From an uncultured Flavobacteriales bacterium (lineage in GTDB: Bacteria; Bacteroidota; Bacteroidia; Flavobacteriales_D; Sanyastnellaceae): 31,591 nt of DNA. How positions within the stretch are numbered: position 1 is the stretch's first letter; each line of letters opens with the position of its first letter. The stretch covers positions 1 through 31,591 of the forward strand of contig CALKYI010000391.1 in the NCBI GenBank assembly GCA_938003665.1, read 5' to 3'. The notes under the pieces are model-generated. The model ran no database searches, had not been told where the DNA came from, and saw nothing but the letters and a program-made list of their open reading frames with translations. Positions 24,172-31,591 of this stretch are shown one piece after another. A program made the position numbers and the translations under genes.

Positions 24172-24392
24172 ACATAATGTACAAGTCTCCGACTTTCGTG
24201 TTGGTAAATACCGGGTACAATTGACACAAAAGGAGGTGTGAATGGCAATTCATGCTCGGATTTCATGAGGTAAAATCCAACAGCACAAGCTATTTTCGCT
24301 GCGCTGTTAACGCACGGCATTGGGCTACCAATTTATTGTTGCAATGACACCGTCACTGCAAGGGCCCACAGACAACCGACGACTACGTTGAA
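24172..24392 (+). promoter_or_regulatory. 221-base leader/promoter region of the beta-glucan operon
   Basis: No conventional gene. It holds (a) AGGAGG at 24231-24236, five bases before an ATG that opens a 9-codon frame ending at 24268 (MAIHARIS); (b) a hairpin GGATTT/AAATCC (24258-24263, 24273-24278) overlapping the end of that frame; (c) a -7-like TATTGTTG at 24334-24341 (one mismatch); and (d) a 16-codon frame 24344-24391 whose stop is one base from the phosphorylase ATG. This may be a regulatory leader or only promoter DNA. Confidence 0.4.
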
Positions 24393-27300
24393 ATGAGCGA
24401 GACGGAAAACCGCAAAACCATATACCTCGGGCAACAGCCCTTATACCCATCCGATGCTGCTACATCGGGAGAGGAGGTCACCATAAAAGGAGAGACTTTT
24501 TACAAAATCACGGCAGTGGACCGCATGCGTCCATTTTTCATGAGCATTGTCAGCCATTCGGACCACTGGATGTTCATCTCCAGCACGGGTGGATTGACTG
24601 CTGGTCGGAAAAACAGCGACTTCGCTCTTTTCCCATATTACACTGACGATAAGATTACCGAGTCTGCTGAGACCACCGGCAGCAAGACCATCATTTTGGT
24701 CGAGCAATCGGACCGGGAGTTGCTCTGGGAACCCTTCTCTTCTTTGTACCAAGGGGTGTACCGTATTGAGCGGAATTTGTACAAAAACGCCTACGGCAAC
24801 AAAATCATCTTCGAGGAAATCAATGCGGATTTGAACTTGGTGTTCCGCTACCAATGGGCACCCAGTGAACGCTTTGGCTTTGTGCGTCACGCTACGCTGG
24901 CATCCACGGCATCCACGGCGATGTCAGTCCGCGTACTCGACGGTGTTCAGAACCTCCTTCCGTATGGAGTGCCTCAAGGGCTTCAAGGTGGATCGAGTAA
25001 CCTTGTTGATGCGTACAAAAAGTGCGAATTGGAGGGGGATGCATTGGGGATTTATGCTTTGAGTGCGTTGATTTCTGACAAAGCTGAACCCAGTGAATCC
25101 CTGAAAGCCAATGTAGTTTGGTCCTTGGGGATGGAGCAGCCGAAGGTGCTGTTGTGTTCCAAGCAAGTCGCAGCATTTCGAACCGGTGCTGCTGTGGCCA
25201 CTGAACGTGACATCAAAGCAGAACGAGGGGCCTACCTCATCCAAGCGGATTTCGTTTTGGAAGCCGGCGCTTCGAAAGACTGGATGATGGCTGCGGATTT
25301 GGGCAAATCCATCCGTGATGTGATTCGGTTGCGGAGCGACTTGGAATCTGTGAAGTCCTTGAAGCAAGACATTCTGGACGACATTGAAAAAGGGTCGAAG
25401 GGCCTGATTTCGTTGATTGCGGCCAGCGATGGGTTGCAATTGACCGCCGACCGCCGACGCAACATTCGCCACTTTGCGAACACCATGTTCAACGTGATGC
25501 GTGGCGGGATTTTCGATGAGAACTACACCATTGAGAAGGCGGACTTCATGGCCTACATCAACCAGGCCAATCACAAGGTCTTCTTCAAGAAGTCACCGGC
25601 CATGGCAACTTGGCCTGATCATTTTGATTTGTTCTTTCTGCAAGAACAAGCGGAAGCAGACGACGACTTAAATTTCAAGCGACTTTGCGCGGAATACCTG
25701 CCGTTAAAGTTCAGCCGCCGTCACGGCGACCCCAGCCGTCCTTGGAACAAGTTTAGCATTAACCTGCGAAACGAAGACGACGGCTCCAAAATCTTGGATT
25801 ACCAGGGCAACTGGCGGGACATCTTCCAAAACTGGGAAGCGCTGGTGCACTCATACCCTGAGTTCATTGAGGGGATGATCTTTAAGTTTTTGAACGCGAC
25901 GACCTTTGATGGCTACAATCCATACCGCGTCTTCAAGGACGGGTTTGAGTGGGAGACCATTGAACCCGATAACCCCTGGTCTTACATCGGATACTGGGGT
26001 GACCACCAGATCATTTACCTCTTGAAATTCCTCGAGTTCCTGCAAGCCTATTGCCCGGAGAAACTCGACGAATATTTCGCCAACGACTCTTTTGTGTACG
26101 CCAACGTGCCCTACCGCATCAAGCCGTACGAGGAATTGCTCAAGGATCCAAAGAACACCATTGAATTCGATAACGAGCGCGAAGCCCGAATTGGCTTCAA
26201 GAAGGACGAGATTGGCGGCGATGGAGCCTTGCTGCGTGAAGCTCACGTGTTCATCTACAAAGTGAATTTCGTTGAGAAAATCATGGCGACGATGCTGGCC
26301 AAAGTGGCCAATTTCATTCCTGAAGGGGGCATTTGGATGAACACCCAGCGCCCCGAATGGAACGATGCCAACAACGCACTCGTTGGCAACGGGGTTTCCA
26401 TGGTTACCCTGTACTACCTGCGCCGCTTCATGGTGTACTTCCAAAACGTATTGGCAGCAACCGGCCACGAGGAAGTGCAGGTGTCGGACGAACTGTTGGC
26501 CTGCTTCAAGCGCATGAAGGCGACCTTATCCAATCAGGAGGTGCTTTCATCCCCTCGCATGACCAATGCAGAGCGGCGGACCATCCTCGATGGGTTGGGC
26601 AGCGCTGCGAGTGACTACCGCGAGCAGATTTACACTTCGAATTTTGGTGGGCATAAATCCGCATTGAAGTTGTCCGACCTGGCTGATTTCATCGACTCAG
26701 CGGTGGCGTACTTGGAGCATTCGATTGCCGCCAACAAACGGGACGATGGGCTTTACCACGCGTACAATTTGGTGACCGTACAGCCCGATGGTGGCTTGGA
26801 CATCACGTATTTGCCTGAAATGCTGGAGGGGCAAGTGGCCGTGTTGAGCGCGGGCTTGTTAGATGCAGAGGAAAGCCTAGGGGTCTTGGATGCACTCAAA
26901 GCGAGTGCGCTTTTCCGCGAGGATCAATACAGCTACATCCTGTACCCAAATAAGTCCCTCCCTCGGTTCTTGGAAAAGAACAACGTCGATCACGATGTCG
27001 TGTCACAGTCACCGCTGTTGTCGAAGCTTGTCGCCGATGGAAATGCCGACATTGTAACACAAGACTGCAACGGAGGGTACCACTTCAACGGGAATTTCAA
27101 CAACGTCAACGCCTTGCGTGCGGCATTAAAAACGCTCCCAGATTCCTATCAATCCCTTGTCGCTGCTCATCAATCTGAGGTTGAGGCCGCTTACGAAGCG
27201 ATTTTCAATCATAAAGCGTTCACCGGCCGTTCAGGTACGTTCTTCGGCTACGAGGGCTTGGGGTCGATTTACTGGCACATGGTGTCCAAGCTTCGATTGG

Positions 27301-27854
27301 CAGCATTCGAGGTGACCAAGGCCGCCGTAGAATCGGGAGCCAGTGATGATGTGGTGGGCCGTCTGTTTGACCACTACTTCGAAATCAACGCCGGCATCGG
27401 TGCACACAAATCACCTGAGTTGTACGGCGCGTTCCCAACCGACCCGTATTCGCATACACCGGGCGGAAAAGGTGCTCAACAGCCTGGTATGACCGGACAG
27501 GTGAAGGAAGATTTGCTATGCCGCTTTGGAGAACTCGGCGTTCGGGTACAAGGGGGGCAGCTTCAATTTGATCGCGCCCTGATGCACGCTGAGGAATTCC
27601 TCAAGGAACCTGCGGTATTTGAGTACGTTGATGTGGCGCAGCAAACGAAAACGATTGAGTTGGATGCGGACAGCCTCGTATACACCGTATGCCAAGTACC
27701 GGTAGTTCATCAACGGGGTGCACAGAAAGGCATTGAAATCGCTTGGAACGATGGACGTACCACCCACGTCGATGGGTTGGCGTTGGACCACGAGACAAGC
27801 CGCAAGATTTTCCGCAGGTTGCACGAGGTCGTGCGATTGACGGTCACCGCTTAA
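24393..27854 (+). CDS. large inverting glycoside phosphorylase-like enzyme (GH94/GH149/GH161 type, probably on beta-1,3-glucan)
   Basis: A 1153-residue cytoplasmic protein with no signal peptide. The order looks like an N-terminal beta-sandwich (about 1-300; HWMFISSTGGLTAGRKNSD, LFPYYTDDKI), a helical linker, an (alpha/alpha)6 barrel (about 340-1000) and a C-terminal beta region. Landmarks are NTQRPEWNDANNALVGNG with D658 as the probable general acid, DCNGGYHFNGNFNNVNALRA, SGTFFGYEGLGSIYWHM and GAQQPGMTGQVKEDLLCRFG. The length and the PEWND block match the large beta-1,3-glucan phosphorylase families rather than about 800-residue GH94 enzymes. Such enzymes release alpha-glucose 1-phosphate from beta-1,3-gluco-oligosaccharides. 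The downstream GH17 and GH30 genes fit that substrate. The exact family number is an inference that a profile search must settle. Confidence 0.75.
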   Translation: MSETENRKTIYLGQQPLYPSDAATSGEEVTIKGETFYKITAVDRMRPFFMSIVSHSDHWMFISSTGGLTAGRKNSDFALFPYYTDDKITESAETTGSKTIILVEQSDRELLWEPFSSLYQGVYRIERNLYKNAYGNKIIFEEINADLNLVFRYQWAPSERFGFVRHATLASTASTAMSVRVLDGVQNLLPYGVPQGLQGGSSNLVDAYKKCELEGDALGIYALSALISDKAEPSESLKANVVWSLGMEQPKVLLCSKQVAAFRTGAAVATERDIKAERGAYLIQADFVLEAGASKDWMMAADLGKSIRDVIRLRSDLESVKSLKQDILDDIEKGSKGLISLIAASDGLQLTADRRRNIRHFANTMFNVMRGGIFDENYTIEKADFMAYINQANHKVFFKKSPAMATWPDHFDLFFLQEQAEADDDLNFKRLCAEYLPLKFSRRHGDPSRPWNKFSINLRNEDDGSKILDYQGNWRDIFQNWEALVHSYPEFIEGMIFKFLNATTFDGYNPYRVFKDGFEWETIEPDNPWSYIGYWGDHQIIYLLKFLEFLQAYCPEKLDEYFANDSFVYANVPYRIKPYEELLKDPKNTIEFDNEREARIGFKKDEIGGDGALLREAHVFIYKVNFVEKIMATMLAKVANFIPEGGIWMNTQRPEWNDANNALVGNGVSMVTLYYLRRFMVYFQNVLAATGHEEVQVSDELLACFKRMKATLSNQEVLSSPRMTNAERRTILDGLGSAASDYREQIYTSNFGGHKSALKLSDLADFIDSAVAYLEHSIAANKRDDGLYHAYNLVTVQPDGGLDITYLPEMLEGQVAVLSAGLLDAEESLGVLDALKASALFREDQYSYILYPNKSLPRFLEKNNVDHDVVSQSPLLSKLVADGNADIVTQDCNGGYHFNGNFNNVNALRAALKTLPDSYQSLVAAHQSEVEAAYEAIFNHKAFTGRSGTFFGYEGLGSIYWHMVSKLRLAAFEVTKAAVESGASDDVVGRLFDHYFEINAGIGAHKSPELYGAFPTDPYSHTPGGKGAQQPGMTGQVKEDLLCRFGELGVRVQGGQLQFDRALMHAEEFLKEPAVFEYVDVAQQTKTIELDADSLVYTVCQVPVVHQRGAQKGIEIAWNDGRTTHVDGLALDHETSRKIFRRLHEVVRLTVTA

Positions 27855-27861
27855 TCCAGCG

Positions 27862-29169
27862 ATGATGTGGCGATTCTCACGTTCGAATCCTAGATTTATA
27901 GGCTTCAAGCTACCGATTTGGGCCCTGTGCTTTATGGTGGTGCTTATGGGGGCCTTGGCTTCCTGTGGAATGGAAAATGAAATGAAAACGACGAACGACC
28001 GTACAGCCGCTGACCTACTCGGGAACCCCAGTTTCCCCGCGATTTCTTACGGAGGTTACCGCGGCCTGAGTCGCTCGGAACAGCCAACATTGGATCAGTT
28101 GAAGGAAGACATGAAAATCCTTCACGCCATGGGCATCCGATTCTTGCGCACGTACAACGTGCAACTCCCACATGCTGGCAACGTGGTGCAGGCGATTCAT
28201 GAATTGAAGGAAGAGGACAACAATTTCGAGATGTACGTCATGCTCGGAGCGTGGATTGATTGTGCAGGCGCATGGACAGATGCACCCAATCACAGTGTGG
28301 AGGACGCGGAAGCGAACGCACAAGAAATTGAACGCGCCGTCGCACTGGCAGCGAAGTTTCCAGACATTGTCAAAGTCATCGCCGTTGGCAATGAAGCGAT
28401 GGTGCACTGGGCGGCGTCTTATTTTGTGGCTCCAAGTGTAATCCTCCGTTGGGTGAACCATTTGCAGGGTTTGAAGGCCAACGGCACCTTGCCTTCGGAC
28501 GTTTGGATCACCAGCTCGGACAATTTTGCCTCTTGGGGCGGCGGCGGTGCGGAATACCACAACGAAGATTTGAATTCGCTGATCAAGGCGGTTGATTATG
28601 TCTCCATGCACACGTACCCGTTTCATGATACGCATTACAACCCGGTGTTTTGGAGCGGTGAAGCTTTGGGTGGAGAAGAAGTCGGCGAAGGCAACAATGG
28701 TGCTGTAGAAAATGCCATGGCTCGAGCCGTCGCTTACAGCCAAAACCAATACGCCCAAGTTGTGGCGTATGTGCAAAGCATTGATGAGGACAAGCCCGTC
28801 CACATTGGTGAAACGGGTTGGGCGAGCATCAGCGATGGTTTCTACGGCCCGGAGGGGTCAAGGGCAGCAGACGAATACAAGCAAGCCCTGTTTTACCAAG
28901 GGATGCGCGATTGGACCCAGAGTGCGGGCATCAGTTGCTTCTATTTCGAGGCGTTTGATGAGCCTTGGAAGAGCGCTGCCAATCCCACTGATTCTGAAAA
29001 TCATTTTGGCCTGTTCACAGTCGATGGTGAGGCGAAATACGCCCTTTGGCCGTTGGTCAAGCACGGTGTGTTCAATGGGCTGACCCGCAATGGGCATCCC
29101 ATTCAATGCTCGTATTCCGGGGAGACTGAGCTGCTGAATCGTCACGTCTTGCACCCAGCACATCACTGA
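27862..29169 (+). CDS. GH17 lipoprotein, endo-beta-1,3-glucanase-like
   Basis: Glycoside hydrolase family 17 TIM-barrel enzyme, 435 residues, expected to act on beta-1,3-glucan (laminarin) at the cell surface or in the periplasm. It starts with a signal peptide ending in the lipobox LASC (C35). Catalytic residues are E178 in VGNEAMVHW (acid/base) and E317 in HIGETGWAS (nucleophile). Other family features are ISYGGYRGLSR, IRFLRTYNVQ, VDYVSMHTYPFHDT and CFYFEAFDEPWK. The gene starts 7 bases after the phosphorylase stop; a second ATG is one codon later. Some bacterial GH17 enzymes are transglycosylases, so hydrolysis is the default rather than proven. Confidence 0.9.
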   Translation: MMWRFSRSNPRFIGFKLPIWALCFMVVLMGALASCGMENEMKTTNDRTAADLLGNPSFPAISYGGYRGLSRSEQPTLDQLKEDMKILHAMGIRFLRTYNVQLPHAGNVVQAIHELKEEDNNFEMYVMLGAWIDCAGAWTDAPNHSVEDAEANAQEIERAVALAAKFPDIVKVIAVGNEAMVHWAASYFVAPSVILRWVNHLQGLKANGTLPSDVWITSSDNFASWGGGGAEYHNEDLNSLIKAVDYVSMHTYPFHDTHYNPVFWSGEALGGEEVGEGNNGAVENAMARAVAYSQNQYAQVVAYVQSIDEDKPVHIGETGWASISDGFYGPEGSRAADEYKQALFYQGMRDWTQSAGISCFYFEAFDEPWKSAANPTDSENHFGLFTVDGEAKYALWPLVKHGVFNGLTRNGHPIQCSYSGETELLNRHVLHPAHH

Positions 29170-29176
29170 GCTAAGC

Positions 29177-31591
29177 ATGAAAAACTTTCGTTACATCTCA
29201 TTGGCTGTCGCGACAGGCATCCTCCTCACCGGTTTGGTTTCGTGTGGTTCGAAGGCGGATTCAAAGGTTTGGACCGTGGATCAGCAGCTTCACACGACCG
29301 ATGGCATCTACCGCATCAAAGGCGTGTGCTACCATCCTGTAGCCATTGGGGATTCCGTTCGAAGCTTTTCCAACTTGTCAAACGACTTAGCCCTGATGAA
29401 CGAGTTGGGGGTCAACACCATCCGCGTGTACGAGCCCATTGACTCCAAAGAAGTGCTCGATGAAATCAGCGAGGCGGGCGTGCGTGTCATCATGGGCTTC
29501 GGATACAACCAGGGCGGTACATTCGATATTCGTTCAGGAACATTCATTGATTATGTCAAGAGGTTCAAGGACCATCCCGCCATCTTGGTTTGGGAACTGG
29601 GAAACGAGTACAATTTCCACCCTGAGTGGTTTGGGGGTGATATCCAAACGTGGTACGATGCCTTGTCAGCTGCCGTTGATGCCATCCACACGGAAGACCC
29701 AAATCATCCGGTAGCCACTGCCCACGGCGAAGTGCCAGAGGTGGAGTTGCTCGCTGCACTTCCCAACATCGACCTTTGGGGACTCAATGTCTACCGTTGG
29801 GATGTATCGTACACCGCTGCCATGGATTTCGCCGAGCGCAGCGACAAGCCGATGTACTTCTCTGAAATTGGTGCCGACAGCTACATGTCGACGTCGGTGT
29901 TGGGTTATGACCAAGGCCCTAATGAACGGGCACAAGCAGATGCCACCCAAGCGCTGTTGGCGCCGTTGTTCTCCGACTCAGTCCGGTGCGCCGGTGCCGC
30001 CGTTTTCTCCTTCACCGATGGCTGGTGGAAAGCAGGGCGAGCGGATGTGCAAGATGCAGGCGGAGTGGCCCCTGCGAGCAGCGGTGTGCCATACGATAGC
30101 GACGCCAACGAAGAGCATTGGGGGCTCGTGGACATTCACCGTCAGCCAAAAGCGGCATTTGACGTGGTCAAATCCTTTTTCAACGCGAACAACTCCTCGA
30201 GCATGAAGGAAGGCAAACTCCAAAAGGCAGTGTACGAATCCAGTCGGCAGGGTGGCCGGTTTCATCAAGTACCCGAGTCAACAGTAGACCTGCGAAATGC
30301 GCCGCATCCTGAAGAAATACGGTTGCACGTACATCCCGATCGCCGCAAGCAAACCATCAACGGATTTGGCGGGTCCTTTACGGATGCCTCTGCCTACCTC
30401 GTTCACCAATTGAGTCCAGCGCAACGAGCCAAAATCATCGAAGCGTATTTCGCTGAAGAGGGGGCTAATTACAGTTTGACCCGCACGCACATGAATTCGT
30501 GTGACTTCTCGCGGTTCCACTACAGTTACGCAGAAGTGGAGGGCGACCTCGAGCTGAAGCATTTCAACATGGAACAGGAGCATGAATTCTTGTTCCCCAT
30601 GATCAAATCGGCTCAAGAGGTTTCAGTAGACGGTTTTGAACTGATTGCTTCACCGTGGACCGCACCGCCTTGGATGAAGGACAACGGCGATTGGGTCGGG
30701 GGACGGCTGTTGAAGGAAATGCAGCCTTCATGGGCGCAGTTTTTCGTCAAGTACGCCCAGGAATGTCAGAAAAACGACATCCCATTGTGGGGCTTTACAG
30801 TGGAGAATGAACCCCACGGCAACGGCAACAACTGGGAAAGCATGCTCTACACGCCGGACGAAATGACGGAATTCGTTCAGGAGCATTTGGGCCCAGCACT
30901 TGAGTCCAATGGTTTAGGACACCTGAACGTTCTCGGCTACGACCAGAACCGCGCAGGTCTCAACGAGTGGACGGCCTCGATGTACCGGGATTCTGCCAGT
31001 GCGAAACACTTCGCTGGTACGGCAGTGCATTGGTACGAGAGCACCTACGACTACTTCCCGGACGAATTGGACCGAGCGCATGCAGCGGCTCCGGAAAGAT
31101 TGCTCAGCCAGACGGAGGAGTGCATCGATGCGGAGGTGCCTGTTTGGCAAGACGACGACTGGTACTGGCGCAAAGAGGCGACCGACTGGGGATTCACATG
31201 GCGAGAGGAGGAAAAAAAGTATTTGCACCCCAAGTATTCCCCGGTGAACCGATACGCGCGTGACATCATTGGTTGCTTGAACCACTGGGTCAACGGTTGG
31301 GTGGACTGGAATATGGTGTTGGACCGTCAGGGTGGCCCGAATTGGTTCAAAAATTGGTGCATAGCGCCCGTGATTGTTGATCCGGAACAAGACGAAGTAT
31401 ACTTCACGCCGCTGTACGACGTGATGTGCCATTTCAGCAAGTTCATCCGACCCGGAGCAACGGTCCTCGCTAGTGAGTGCGAGGACGCAGAGGTGATGGC
31501 TGTAGCCACAGAGAATACGGATGGTACCTACGTAGTTGTTTGCTTCAACCCGTGTGAAACCACCCGCACTGTGCACATTGACGGTCTTTCT
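29177..31591 (+). CDS. bimodular lipoprotein: clan GH-A glycosidase domain fused to GH30 (3' end outside window)
   Basis: One frame with no stop runs from an ATG 7 bases after the GH17 gene to the window edge (805 codons visible). A signal peptide ends in the lipobox LVSC (C23). Domain 1 (about 35-335) is a GH2/GH5-like TIM barrel: YRIKGVCYHPVA, LMNELGVNTIRVYEPID, ILVWELGNEYNF with E144 as acid/base, and MYFSEIGADSY with E230 as nucleophile. After a linker (about 336-378), domain 2 is GH30: TINGFGGSFTDASAYL, IASPWTAPPWMKDNGDW, FTVENEPHG with E545 as acid/base, and LLSQTEECID with E647 as nucleophile; the flanking beta-domain is just being completed at the window end. GH30 enzymes of laminarin loci cut beta-1,6 linkages. 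The specificity of domain 1 is not known; a beta-glucan is inferred. Confidence 0.88.
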   Translation, partial: MKNFRYISLAVATGILLTGLVSCGSKADSKVWTVDQQLHTTDGIYRIKGVCYHPVAIGDSVRSFSNLSNDLALMNELGVNTIRVYEPIDSKEVLDEISEAGVRVIMGFGYNQGGTFDIRSGTFIDYVKRFKDHPAILVWELGNEYNFHPEWFGGDIQTWYDALSAAVDAIHTEDPNHPVATAHGEVPEVELLAALPNIDLWGLNVYRWDVSYTAAMDFAERSDKPMYFSEIGADSYMSTSVLGYDQGPNERAQADATQALLAPLFSDSVRCAGAAVFSFTDGWWKAGRADVQDAGGVAPASSGVPYDSDANEEHWGLVDIHRQPKAAFDVVKSFFNANNSSSMKEGKLQKAVYESSRQGGRFHQVPESTVDLRNAPHPEEIRLHVHPDRRKQTINGFGGSFTDASAYLVHQLSPAQRAKIIEAYFAEEGANYSLTRTHMNSCDFSRFHYSYAEVEGDLELKHFNMEQEHEFLFPMIKSAQEVSVDGFELIASPWTAPPWMKDNGDWVGGRLLKEMQPSWAQFFVKYAQECQKNDIPLWGFTVENEPHGNGNNWESMLYTPDEMTEFVQEHLGPALESNGLGHLNVLGYDQNRAGLNEWTASMYRDSASAKHFAGTAVHWYESTYDYFPDELDRAHAAAPERLLSQTEECIDAEVPVWQDDDWYWRKEATDWGFTWREEEKKYLHPKYSPVNRYARDIIGCLNHWVNGWVDWNMVLDRQGGPNWFKNWCIAPVIVDPEQDEVYFTPLYDVMCHFSKFIRPGATVLASECEDAEVMAVATENTDGTYVVVCFNPCETTRTVHIDGLS

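Noticed and set aside
24899..24919. Tandem copy of a 9-base unit (GCATCCACG) inside the phosphorylase gene
   Set aside because: Only two copies, in frame, encoding Ala-Ser-Thr twice; ordinary low-complexity coding sequence.
1..31591. Mobile elements, CRISPR arrays, prophage or toxin-antitoxin genes
   Set aside because: Searched for transposase motifs, regularly spaced repeats and small paired genes by eye; none was found.

Overview
The window looks like chromosomal DNA of a free-living, probably marine member of the Bacteroidota, most likely Flavobacteriales. The evidence is a GldF/GldG-type gliding-associated ABC protein, a Bacteroidota-type ClpS, GH17 and GH30 lipoproteins of the kind used on laminarin, a tRNA without an encoded CCA, and starts that lack Shine-Dalgarno sequences but carry TAnnTTTG-type -7 boxes. 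Base composition looks moderate (about half GC by eye) and uniform. I saw no insertion sequence, phage gene, CRISPR array or rRNA.

Layout. (1) 1-2832, plus strand: the 3' end of a beta-phosphoglucomutase gene followed by a GH65 maltose/kojibiose-type phosphorylase, a phosphorolytic disaccharide module. (2) 2849-7600, minus strand: a secreted lamin-tail-domain protein, then a co-directional run coaE, nfeD, slipin, arginyltransferase-like gene and exonuclease III. (3) 7645-9412: rpe, the N-degron adaptor clpS (minus), and a receiver-like/LytTR pair that appears to be one regulator split by a TGA. (4) 9458-15100: glnS facing cca with an 88-bp tail-to-tail overlap, then the minus-strand operon phoH-purC-tsaC. 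(5) 15137-20902: SAM hydroxide adenosyltransferase, a small ABM-like protein, a single-chain GldF-GldG fusion, a DUF4340-type protein, and a convergent glycosyltransferase. (6) 20977-24129: thiolase (PaaJ/PcaF type), PaaY-like hexapeptide protein, trmN6, a START-like protein and tRNA-Met(CAU) with a clear terminator. (7) 24393-31591: a tightly spaced three-gene beta-glucan operon with a 1153-residue cytoplasmic phosphorylase-like enzyme, a GH17 lipoprotein and a lipoprotein that fuses two glycoside hydrolase domains (clan GH-A type plus GH30). The last gene runs off the window.

How the genes fit together. Region 7 can be read as a laminarin route: outer-surface GH17 and GH30 domains would cut the beta-1,3 main chain and beta-1,6 branches, and the cytoplasmic phosphorylase would release glucose 1-phosphate. 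Region 1 performs the equivalent phosphorolytic step for alpha-linked disaccharides, so two phosphate-saving sugar routes sit about 22 kb apart. Most of the rest is housekeeping.

The least expected signals are the bimodular GH-A/GH30 lipoprotein with its phosphorylase partner, the split receiver/LytTR regulator, and a recurring CTTTG-type -7 box placed only 4-9 bases before many start codons, which implies leaderless or nearly leaderless mRNAs.
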